Origin: Crassaminicella indica
Lineage (GTDB): Bacteria > Bacillota > Clostridia > Peptostreptococcales > Thermotaleaceae
Assembly: GCF_019203185.1 (NCBI RefSeq)
Contig: NZ_CP078093.1
Location: 1,709,058-1,773,057 of the forward strand
Direction of reading: 5' to 3'
DNA length: 64,000 nt
Shown here: positions 57,075 through 64,000 of the stretch, piece after piece
Layout: each line of letters opens with the position of its first letter
Position numbering within the stretch: the stretch's first letter is position 1
The notes under the pieces: generated by a model
What the model saw: the letters and a program-made list of their open reading frames with translations, nothing else
Databases searched by the model: none
What the model was told of the DNA's origin: nothing
Translations under genes and position numbers: made by a program

Positions 57075-57776
57075 ATGAATTTAATAACGATCTCAGGCCC
57101 TCCTTCATCAGGAAAAACATCAGTAATATTAAAAACAATTGCAGCATTGCATCAAAGAGGATTGACTGTAGGAGTAGTAAAATTTGATTGTTTGTATACT
57201 GATGATGATGTTTTATATAAAAAGGCAGGTATTCCTGTTAAAAAAGGTTTATCAGGTTCTTTATGTCCAGATCATTATTTTGTGAGTAATATTGAAGAAG
57301 TTGTTCAGTGGGGTAGAAAGCAAGAGCTAGATGTATTGATTACAGAAAGTGCAGGACTTTGCAATCGTTGTTCACCATATATTAAAGATATTAAGTCGGT
57401 ATGTGTTATTGACAATCTAAGTGGTATTAATACACCTAAAAAAATTGGACCTATGTTAAAATCAGCAGATATTGTTGTAATAACAAAGGGTGATATTGTA
57501 TCTCAAGCAGAAAGAGAAGTTTTTGCTTCAAAGGTTCATTCTGTAAATCCTAAGGCAATCATAATGCATATCAATGGATTAACAGGACAAGGTGCATTTG
57601 AACTGAGTACATTGTTATATGATGAAAAAGAAGATGTAGAAACTGTTAAAGGAAAAGAATTAAGATTTTCAATGCCATCAGCTCTTTGTTCATATTGTTT
57701 GGGAGAAAGAAGGATTGGAGAAGATTATCAGATGGGGAATGTTAGAAAGATGAAATTAGGTGAAGAAGATGATTAG
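57075..57776 (+). CDS. G3E-type P-loop GTPase (HypB/CobW/UreG-like)
   Basis: 233 residues. P-loop GPPSSGKTS (8-16), a cysteine-bearing switch region ESAGLCNRCSPY (91-102), a guanine motif VITKGD (136-140) and a late CSYC pair (205-208). Further cysteines are at 39, 64 and 110. SIMIBI GTPases of this kind load metals or cofactors into enzymes, and the cysteine pairs suggest metal or iron-sulfur binding. It starts two bases after the DUF1858 gene and overlaps the next gene by eight bases, so the three are translationally coupled. Confidence 0.82.
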   Translation: MNLITISGPPSSGKTSVILKTIAALHQRGLTVGVVKFDCLYTDDDVLYKKAGIPVKKGLSGSLCPDHYFVSNIEEVVQWGRKQELDVLITESAGLCNRCSPYIKDIKSVCVIDNLSGINTPKKIGPMLKSADIVVITKGDIVSQAEREVFASKVHSVNPKAIIMHINGLTGQGAFELSTLLYDEKEDVETVKGKELRFSMPSALCSYCLGERRIGEDYQMGNVRKMKLGEEDD

Positions 57777-58779
57777 CATAAAAGATATAGAAAAAATGAA
57801 AATAAATGAAATTAAAAATAAATATCCATTTTCTATTTCGTTTTTTCAAAACAATAACTTGCATTTAGAAGGGTATGAAGAAATCACATTTGAACAGTAC
57901 TTCAATCATTTTACTGAAGAAGAAATAGAAGAATGGGCAATAGATGTTGAAAAATTAAAAGCAGATTTTATAGTTTATATCAATGAAATGTTGGAGTTTC
58001 TTGGAATATCTGAAGATGATAATATAGATTCTCTGACAATTGTGGCAGGTAAGAATAAAAATGGAGAAAAAGAGAACTTTGAAAAGCTTACTATTCATAA
58101 AAGTGAAATTGTATCAATAGTTGGACCAACAGGTTCAGGGAAAAGCAGATTATTAGCTGATATTGAATGGGCTGCTAATAAAGATACTCCTACAGAAAGA
58201 ATTATTTTAATTAATGGAAAGATTCCTGATAAAAAATGGCGCTTTTCATCTTCAAATAAATTAGTTGCACAATTATCTCAAAATATGAATTTTGTAATGG
58301 ATTTAACTGTAAGAGAATTTATAGAGCTACATGCTAAAAGTAGAATGGTTGAAGATGAACAAGAAATAATAAAGAGAATTATTGATGCAGCTAATCACTT
58401 AGCTGGTGAACAATTTGATTTGGACACGCCTATTACAAGTCTTAGTGGTGGACAATCTAGAGCTTTAATGATAGCAGATACAGCAATATTAAGCAGATCA
58501 CCAATTGTTTTAATAGATGAAATAGAAAATGCAGGAATAGACAGAAAAAAAGCTTTAAAGCTTCTTGTTAATGAAGAAAAAATTGTTTTAATGGCTACAC
58601 ATGATCCTATCTTAGCTTTAATGGCAGATAAGAGAATTGTTATTAAAAATGGTGGGATTGATAAAGTAATAGAAACAAATAGTGAAGAAAAAGAAATGCT
58701 TATTGAATTAGAAAAAATGGATGCAGTTATAAGTAAATTGAGAGCTAATTTAAGAAAAGGTGAAATATTAAAAAAATAA
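57769..58779 (+). CDS. ABC ATPase with an unusual N-terminal domain
   Basis: 336 residues. About 85 N-terminal residues (INEIKNKYPFSISFFQNNN, then EEIEEWAIDVEKL) form a helical part that I cannot assign; its KYPFSISFF opening recalls DUF1858 or the start of iron-sulfur repair proteins. The ABC domain has Walker A GPTGSGKSR, signature SLSGGQSRALM, Walker B IVLIDEIENAG and switch MATHDP. No membrane partner is encoded nearby. ATG at 57769 overlaps the GTPase stop and is set by AGGTGAAG. Confidence 0.82.
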   Translation: MISIKDIEKMKINEIKNKYPFSISFFQNNNLHLEGYEEITFEQYFNHFTEEEIEEWAIDVEKLKADFIVYINEMLEFLGISEDDNIDSLTIVAGKNKNGEKENFEKLTIHKSEIVSIVGPTGSGKSRLLADIEWAANKDTPTERIILINGKIPDKKWRFSSSNKLVAQLSQNMNFVMDLTVREFIELHAKSRMVEDEQEIIKRIIDAANHLAGEQFDLDTPITSLSGGQSRALMIADTAILSRSPIVLIDEIENAGIDRKKALKLLVNEEKIVLMATHDPILALMADKRIVIKNGGIDKVIETNSEEKEMLIELEKMDAVISKLRANLRKGEILKK

Positions 58780-58807
58780 TATATTATTCAAAGGAGGAGA
58801 TTTTTAA

Positions 58808-60454
58808 ATGAGTATGTTTTGTTATCAATGTCAAGAGGCAGCAAAAGGAACAGGTTGTACAATTCAAGGTGTCTGTGGAAAATCAGAAGAGGTTGCAAAT
58901 TTACAAGATTTAATGATTTATACGTTAAAGGGTATAGCGTTAGTAGCACAAGAAGGTAAAAAGATAGGAGTTAAATTTCCTAAAGCAGATCATTTTACAA
59001 TGAATGCTTTATTTATGACCATTACAAACGCTAATTTTGATGATGCTGTGTTCATTGAAAAAATTAAAGAAGGAATAGCACTAAGAGAAGAAATGAAAGA
59101 AGAATTAAAAAATAAAGGGGTAGTATTTAATGATTTACATGATGCTGCTATGTGGAGCTCTGATTCAGATTCAGCTATAAAGGCAAAAGCAGATTCTGTT
59201 CAAGTAGGTGTTTTAGCTACAGAAAATGAAGATATTCGTTCTTTAAGGGAATTAATAACTTATGGAATAAAAGGTATGGCGGCTTATGCAGAGCATGCAT
59301 ATAATCTAGGAAAAGAAAACGAGGAAATTTATGCATTTATTTCAAAAGCATTAGCAGCAACACTAGATGATACATTAAGTGTAGATGAATTAGTTGCTCT
59401 TACATTAGAAACAGGAAAATATGGTGTAGATGTAATGGCAATGCTTGATGCTGCTAATACAGGTGCTTATGGAAATCCAGAAATTACTGAAGTGAATATT
59501 GGAGTTAGAAATAACCCAGCTATTTTAATATCAGGTCATGATCTGAAAGATTTAGAGCAGTTGTTAGAACAAACAAAGGGTACAGGAGTAGATGTTTATA
59601 CACATAGTGAGATGTTACCAGCTCATTATTATCCAGCATTTAAAAAATATGATCATTTTGTTGGAAACTATGGAAACGCATGGTGGAAGCAAAAAGAAGA
59701 ATTTGAAACATTTAATGGACCGATCCTTTTTACAACTAACTGTATCGTACCACCAAAGCAAGAACATATAGAAAGAATTTATACTACTGGTTCTACAGGT
59801 TATCCAGGATGTAAGCATATTGAAGCAGATGAAAATGGAAAAAAAGATTTTTCTGAAATTATCGAGCATGCTAAGAGATTAGCTCCACCTACGGAAATAG
59901 AAACAGGTAAAATTGTTGGAGGATTTGCCCATGCACAAGTTTTTGCACTAGCAGATAAAATAGTAGATGCTATAAAATCTGGTGCAATAAAAAAATTCTT
60001 TGTAATGGCTGGCTGTGATGGAAGAATGAAATCTAGATCATATTATACTGAGTTTGCAGAAAAATTACCAAAGGATACAGTTATTTTAACAGCTGGTTGC
60101 GCTAAATATCGTTATAATAAATTAGATTTAGGCCAGATTGGAGGAATTCCAAGAGTACTTGATGCAGGACAATGTAATGATTCTTATTCATTGGCAGTTA
60201 TTGCTCTTAAATTAAAAGAGATATTTGAGCTTAATGATATTAATGAATTGCCAATAGCATACAATATTGCTTGGTATGAACAAAAAGCAGTAATTGTATT
60301 ACTTGCATTACTTTACCTTGGTGTAAAAAATATTAAGCTTGGACCAACACTACCAGCATTTTTATCACCTAATGTAGCAAAAGTGCTTGTTGATAATTTT
60401 GGTATTAACGGGATCAATAGTGTAGACGAAGATTTAGAACAATTTTTAGGATAA
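58808..60454 (+). CDS. hcp: Hydroxylamine reductase (hybrid cluster protein)
   Basis: 548 residues. The N-terminal cluster ligands are Cys5, Cys8, Cys17 and Cys23 (FCYQCQ ... [10 protein letters not shown]). Hybrid-cluster ligands lie in [40 protein letters not shown] and [11 protein letters not shown]. The enzyme reduces hydroxylamine to ammonia and is now mainly linked to nitric oxide detoxification in anaerobes. It follows the ABC ATPase after 28 bp with AAAGGAGGAG and is the main enzyme of the cluster. Confidence 0.97.
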   Translation: MSMFCYQCQEAAKGTGCTIQGVCGKSEEVANLQDLMIYTLKGIALVAQEGKKIGVKFPKADHFTMNALFMTITNANFDDAVFIEKIKEGIALREEMKEELKNKGVVFNDLHDAAMWSSDSDSAIKAKADSVQVGVLATENEDIRSLRELITYGIKGMAAYAEHAYNLGKENEEIYAFISKALAATLDDTLSVDELVALTLETGKYGVDVMAMLDAANTGAYGNPEITEVNIGVRNNPAILISGHDLKDLEQLLEQTKGTGVDVYTHSEMLPAHYYPAFKKYDHFVGNYGNAWWKQKEEFETFNGPILFTTNCIVPPKQEHIERIYTTGSTGYPGCKHIEADENGKKDFSEIIEHAKRLAPPTEIETGKIVGGFAHAQVFALADKIVDAIKSGAIKKFFVMAGCDGRMKSRSYYTEFAEKLPKDTVILTAGCAKYRYNKLDLGQIGGIPRVLDAGQCNDSYSLAVIALKLKEIFELNDINELPIAYNIAWYEQKAVIVLLALLYLGVKNIKLGPTLPAFLSPNVAKVLVDNFGINGINSVDEDLEQFLG

Positions 60455-60475
60455 GCTAAAAGAGAGGGGAAATTT

Positions 60476-60799
60476 ATGATAGAGCAAGTATTCAGTTATA
60501 GTACAGAAGATAATACAGCTGTTGAAAAAATTATTATGGATGAAAATATCAATTATATTCATATGATTTTTAACAAAGGAGAAGGATTGCCTGAGCATTA
60601 TTCAAATTCTAATGTTTATATGACAGTAATTAAAGGTGTACTGTCAATACAATTAGATGAGCAGGAGGTTCATGAATATGTAAGAGGAGCTATACTTAAA
60701 ATTCCTTATAATACAAAAATGAATGTAAAGAATCTTCATGATGATGTTCTCGAGCTAATTGTTATAAAAGCTCCAGCACCAGATCATTTTAATAAATAG
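60476..60799 (+). CDS. Small cupin-domain protein
   Basis: 107 residues forming a single cupin barrel; the first motif is EGLPEHYSNSNVYMTVIKGV (two histidine-type positions reduced to one visible His and Asn/Tyr) and the second is GAILKIPYNTKMNVKN. Metal binding is therefore uncertain. It lies 21 bp after hcp and is probably the last gene of that operon. Function unknown. Confidence 0.75.
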   Translation: MIEQVFSYSTEDNTAVEKIIMDENINYIHMIFNKGEGLPEHYSNSNVYMTVIKGVLSIQLDEQEVHEYVRGAILKIPYNTKMNVKNLHDDVLELIVIKAPAPDHFNK

Positions 60800-60851
60800 A
60801 TAGAATAAGACATCAATGCATAATCTTATGTGTTGATGTTGTTTATCTATA
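60797..60851. repeat. MITE-like element, copy F (minimal)
   Basis: TAGATAGAATAAGACATCAA and the inverse end GTTGATGTTGTTTATCTA pair over a short centre. It starts at the cupin stop codon and may serve as terminator. Confidence 0.6.
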
Positions 60852-60892
60852 AAATGAAAAATTAAAATATTAACAATTGCCTGATAAAATAA

Positions 60893-60921
60893 TTGACAAC
60901 CTTTTATGATCCCTTTATAAT
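60893..60921 (+). promoter_or_regulatory. Strong promoter of the alcohol dehydrogenase gene
   Basis: Consensus TTGACA and TATAAT with a 17-bp spacer, about 50 bp before the start codon. Confidence 0.85.
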
Positions 60922-60967
60922 TTATTATAAGCAAAATGATAAAAAATTAACGAAAGGGGTTTGCATT

Positions 60968-62173
60968 GTGTGGGAAAAAACTATGCCAATTAATGAAGTA
61001 AGAGAATTAAGAGGAAAAACCAGTATATTTTTAGGAGCAGGTGCAATTGAAAAAATATTTGATATAGCTAAGGAAATAAGAGAGAAAGGAATTGATAAGG
61101 TAGCAATCGTAACAGGAAAGTCATCTTATATAAAATGTGGTGCGTGGCATTATGTAGAAAAAGCCCTGAAGGAGAATTATATTGAGTTTGTATTATATAA
61201 TAAAGTAACTCCAAATCCATTAAGCACTCAAGTTGATGAAGCAACAAAGATGGCAATAGAATTAGGAGCTAAAGCAGTTATTGGTATTGGTGGTGGAAGT
61301 CCTATTGATACAGCAAAATCTGTGGCAATTATGACTTTATATAAAGAATATACAACAGCAGATTTATATGAGTATAAATTCACACCAACTAAGGCTCTTC
61401 CAGTAATAGCTATTAATACAACACATGGAACAGGAACAGAAGCAGATCGATTTGCAGTTGTAAGCGTATTAGAAGGTGGAAAAGAATATAAACCAGCGAT
61501 AGCTTATGATTTTAGTTATCCAATATATTCTATAGATGATCCAAAATTAATGGTATCCCTTCCTAAGTCGCAGACAGCATATACATCAATAGATGCTATT
61601 AACCATGTTGTAGAAGCTTGTACTACAGCTGTAACGACTCCATATTCTGTAATGCTAGCTAAAGAAACAGTAAGGTTGATGGCTAAATATCTACCAGTGG
61701 CATTGGAAAATGGGGAAGATTTAGAAGCAAGATATTATCTTACATATGCTTCTACAATTGCAGGAATTTGTTTTGATAATGGCATGCTTCATCTGACTCA
61801 TGCTTTAGAACATCCGTTGAGTGCTATAAAGCCTGATTTAGCACATGGTTTAGGATTAGCTATGTTATTGCCAGCAGTAGTGAGAAATATTTATCCAGCA
61901 AGAGCTGAAGTATTAGCAGATGTATTATCTCCAATAGTGCCAGAGCTTAAGGGTACAAAAGAAGAAGCTGAAAAAGCAGCAACAGGTGTTAAGGAATGGT
62001 TAGCAACAGTTGGTGTTAAGGAGACATTAACTGATTTAGGATTTAAAGAAGAGGATATAAAAAAATTAGTTGAATTAGCATTTACAACTCCTAGCTTAGA
62101 TTTATTGTTAGGCTGTTCTCCAATACCAGCAACTAAAGAATTAGTAGAGAAGGTTTATAGAGAATCTTTATAA
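60968..62173 (+). CDS. Iron-containing alcohol dehydrogenase
   Basis: About 401 residues of the group III iron alcohol dehydrogenase family. The NAD(P) region has GIGGGSPIDTAKSVA and the metal/catalytic regions NTTHGTGTEADRF, HVVEACTT, LTHALEHPLSA and LAHGLGLAMLLP. It interconverts alcohols and aldehydes; the substrate cannot be told. GTG at 60968 is set by GAAAGGGG; the longer frame to 60893 begins inside the -35 box. It is a single-gene unit with its own promoter and terminator, so it is not part of the hcp operon. Confidence 0.88.
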   Translation: MWEKTMPINEVRELRGKTSIFLGAGAIEKIFDIAKEIREKGIDKVAIVTGKSSYIKCGAWHYVEKALKENYIEFVLYNKVTPNPLSTQVDEATKMAIELGAKAVIGIGGGSPIDTAKSVAIMTLYKEYTTADLYEYKFTPTKALPVIAINTTHGTGTEADRFAVVSVLEGGKEYKPAIAYDFSYPIYSIDDPKLMVSLPKSQTAYTSIDAINHVVEACTTAVTTPYSVMLAKETVRLMAKYLPVALENGEDLEARYYLTYASTIAGICFDNGMLHLTHALEHPLSAIKPDLAHGLGLAMLLPAVVRNIYPARAEVLADVLSPIVPELKGTKEEAEKAATGVKEWLATVGVKETLTDLGFKEEDIKKLVELAFTTPSLDLLLGCSPIPATKELVEKVYRESL

Positions 62174-62198
62174 TAATATTGTAAAATATTTATAATTT

Positions 62199-62275
62199 AA
62201 GCCATAGCTCATAGAGCTATGGCTTATAATTCACCGTCACGCCCGAAAGGTTATGCCGGTGAATTATTTTTTTTT
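62199..62275 (+). terminator. Tandem hairpins after the alcohol dehydrogenase gene
   Basis: First hairpin AGCCATAGCTC / GAGCTATGGCT. Directly after it, ATAATTCACCG / CGGTGAATTAT enclose a 20-base interior with CCGAAAGG, followed by nine T. The second is a good terminator whose large conserved-looking loop is unusual. Confidence 0.8.
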
Positions 62276-62431
62276 GAAAATTTTTACTATGCTTTAATTA
62301 TATCTTTTTATAACAAATTAGTAAAATAGATTTATTATGAGCTTAGACATTATAGCATAATAGTTCTAAGCGTAGTATAATAAGAGTTGGTAAATATTCA
62401 CATAACTAAATTGATTATAGGGGGGATTATA

Positions 62432-63241
62432 GTGAATAAAAAAATAAATACATTATATTTTAGTGCAACAGATACAACTAAAAAAATAGTATTAGGAATA
62501 GCTGAGAAGCTTTCAAAGAATATGAGTAATATCAATCATATTGATTTTACACTACCAGAAGCTAGAAAAAAGCCTGTATCTTTTACAAAAGAAGATGTTG
62601 TTGTTGTAGGTGTTCCTGTTTATGCAGGAAGAGTACCTAATGTATTGCTGAAATATTTAAATACGATTACAGGGAATGGTGCATTAGCAATTCCTGTAGT
62701 TGTTTATGGTAATAGAAATTATGATGATGCTTTAATAGAATTAAAAGATATTTTAGAATCAAATGGGTTTAAGGTGATTGCAGGAGGAGCATTTATAGGA
62801 GAACATTCATTCTCTAAAATTCTTGCAAAAAATAGACCAGATGAAAAGGATATGGCTATAGTAAGTGATTTTGCAAAACAGATATATAAAAAAATAACTA
62901 CGCAGGATGAGATTCAAACTGTAATTGTAAATGGAAATAAGCCTTATAGAAAATATTATATGCCTAAAGATAAAAATGGTAATCCTGTGGATATTAGAAA
63001 GGTTAAGCCAAAAACAAATAGCAATTGTATTGATTGTAAACTTTGTGTAAGTATTTGTCCTATGGGTTCTATTGATTATCAAGATGTATCTAAATTCAAC
63101 GGAATTTGTATTAAATGTGGTGCCTGTATTAAAAAATGTCCTGTTAATGCAAAATATTATGATGATAAAGATTATTTAAGACATAAGCATGAATTAGAAA
63201 TAGATTGTATAGAGAGAAGAGAACCAGAAATTTTTATATAA
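62432..63241 (+). CDS. EFR1-type flavodoxin/ferredoxin protein
   Basis: 269 residues. An N-terminal flavodoxin-like domain (TLYFSATDTTKKIVLGIAEK; VVVVGVPVYAGRVPN) is joined to a C-terminal pair of 4Fe-4S clusters (CIDCKLCVSICPMGSID and CIKCGACIKKCPVNAKYY). It likely shuttles electrons between flavin and iron-sulfur partners in the cytoplasm. GTG at 62432 is set by AGGGGGGA; the frame upstream lacks a ribosome site. Confidence 0.88.
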   Translation: MNKKINTLYFSATDTTKKIVLGIAEKLSKNMSNINHIDFTLPEARKKPVSFTKEDVVVVGVPVYAGRVPNVLLKYLNTITGNGALAIPVVVYGNRNYDDALIELKDILESNGFKVIAGGAFIGEHSFSKILAKNRPDEKDMAIVSDFAKQIYKKITTQDEIQTVIVNGNKPYRKYYMPKDKNGNPVDIRKVKPKTNSNCIDCKLCVSICPMGSIDYQDVSKFNGICIKCGACIKKCPVNAKYYDDKDYLRHKHELEIDCIERREPEIFI

Positions 63242-63248
63242 AAAAGTA

Positions 63249-63277
63249 TTGACAAATCATTAATAAAAGTGTATTTT
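63249..63277 (+). promoter_or_regulatory. htpG promoter
   Basis: TTGACA, 17-bp spacer, TATTTT, immediately upstream of the CIRCE element. Confidence 0.65.
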
Positions 63278-63287
63278 AAAATTGGAA

Positions 63288-63314
63288 TTAGCACTCGCCT
63301 TGAGAGAGTGCTAA
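63288..63314. promoter_or_regulatory. CIRCE element (HrcA operator)
   Basis: TTAGCACTC, nine bases, GAGTGCTAA: a perfect CIRCE inverted repeat just downstream of the promoter. It places htpG under HrcA heat-shock repression. Confidence 0.97.
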
Positions 63315-63394
63315 TAATATAAAAATTTTAAATAAGAAACCTTCATTTTAGATGTTAATGGAGCATTAAATATATTGACTATCAATCTTCTTTT

Positions 63395-63433
63395 GAAGCC
63401 CCCAGTTTAATGAAGTAAGTGGGGGTAGTTCAC
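63395..63433. mobile_element. IS200/IS605-like right-end remnant
   Basis: GAAGCCCCCA ... TGGGGGTAGTTCAC has the hairpin and TTCAC ending typical of IS605-group right ends. No transposase or TnpB remains beside it. It lies in the htpG 5' leader. Confidence 0.5.
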
Positions 63434-63452
63434 GATGAGGGGAGCGATTAAA

Positions 63453-64000
63453 TTGGAAAAAAAACAGTTTCAAGCAGAATCTAAACGATTATTAGATTTA
63501 ATGATTAACTCAATTTATACCCATAGGGAGATTTTTTTAAGAGAGTTGATTTCTAATGCTAGTGATGCAATCGATAAAATTTATTACAAAGCATTAACAG
63601 ATGAGAATTTGACTTTTAATAAAGATGATTATTATATTAAAGTGTCATATGATAAGGAAAATAGGATATTAAAAATCTCTGATACAGGGATAGGTATGAC
63701 AAAAGAAGAGCTTGAGGAAAATTTAGGTGTTATTGCAAAGAGTGGTTCTTTTACATTTAAAAAAGAAAATGAGTTAAAAGATGGCTTTGATATTATAGGA
63801 CAGTTTGGTGTAGGATTTTATTCTGCATTTATGGTGGCTGATAAGGTTACTGTAATAACTAAAGCTTTAGGAAGTGATGAAGCTTTTAAGTGGGAAGCAA
63901 CAGGTGCAGATGGTTATATTATTGAACCATGTGAAAAGGAAGCTGTTGGAACAGATATTATATTAAAAATAAAAGAAAATACAGAGGATGAAAAATTTGA
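63453..64000 (+). CDS. htpG: Chaperone HtpG (Hsp90), N-terminal part
   Basis: The frame is open to the window edge, about 182 residues. [20 protein letters not shown], then [24 protein letters not shown] and [17 protein letters not shown] are the GHKL ATP-binding motifs of Hsp90. It is a cytosolic ATP-dependent chaperone. The start is taken as TTG at 63453 behind GAGGGGAG; an in-frame ATG at 63435 is the alternative. The CIRCE element upstream fits a heat-shock gene. Confidence 0.95.
   Translation, partial: MEKKQFQAESKRLLDLMINSIYTHREIFLRELISNASDAIDKIYYKALTDENLTFNKDDYYIKVSYDKENRILKISDTGIGMTKEELEENLGVIAKSGSFTFKKENELKDGFDIIGQFGVGFYSAFMVADKVTVITKALGSDEAFKWEATGADGYIIEPCEKEAVGTDIILKIKENTEDEKF

Noticed and set aside
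60893-60967. Longer start for the alcohol dehydrogenase
   Set aside because: The frame would begin at the TTG of the -35 box of a consensus promoter, so it cannot be translated from that transcript.

Overview
This is AT-rich, densely packed DNA with strong AGGAGG-type ribosome sites, frequent TTG/GTG starts, a GlcT/RAT sugar circuit, a CIRCE heat-shock operator, hydroxylamine reductase and a two-component 2-hydroxyacyl-CoA dehydratase-like protein. Together these point to a strictly anaerobic low-GC Firmicute of the class Clostridia. The genus cannot be fixed from the window. No rRNA or tRNA gene was seen.

Layout. 1-2.1 kb: the end of a CoA-transferase subunit gene and recJ. 2.2-11 kb: a glucose block with a GlcT-type antiterminator, a glucose PTS EIICBA, then ptsH-ptsI-pgi-fba-pfkA; both transcription units start with an RNA antiterminator/terminator switch. 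11-16.3 kb: a split fructose-family PTS with a PRD activator and mannose-6-phosphate isomerase, probably a mannose system. 16.3-21.4 kb: an operator-rich palindrome, a TetR regulator and a giant dehydratase activator/D-component fusion. 21.5-29.5 kb: a DUF2975/XRE pair, a thioredoxin-like protein, a TPP-riboswitch thiamine-precursor ABC operon, small DUF1659/DUF2922 proteins, a ComK-like protein, a lipoprotein and a UPF0316 protein.

29.5-48.7 kb is a defence island. A type III-B operon (cmr1, HD-less cas10, cmr3, a CARF-nuclease of the Card1/Can2 type, cmr4-6) lies between two direct copies of a CRISPR leader. It is followed by a 15-spacer array, a WYL regulator, a type I-B operon (cas6-cas8b-cas7-cas5-cas3-cas4-cas1-cas2) and a 6-spacer array with the same repeat. 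cas4 is frameshifted in an A8 tract, and cas2 starts at ATT. One spacer is identical in both arrays. The only cas6 and the only cas1-cas2 lie in the I-B operon, so it probably supplies crRNAs to both effectors.

48.7-64 kb: a lipoprotein, a split permease, a CdaR regulator with a GntP permease and a soluble chemoreceptor sharing the CdaR-type sensor; then a Crp/Fnr regulator and a nitrosative-stress-like cluster (DUF1858 binding protein, G3E GTPase, ABC ATPase, hcp, cupin), an iron alcohol dehydrogenase, an EFR1-type flavodoxin/ferredoxin and the start of htpG behind a CIRCE element.

A family of MITE-like inverted-repeat elements ending in TATAGATAAAC is scattered in at least six intergenic gaps. 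The observations most worth following are the solo leader-repeat-terminator upstream of cmr1, the leader-flanked cmr cassette, the shared spacer, and the permease-less binding-protein/GTPase/ATPase set beside hcp.
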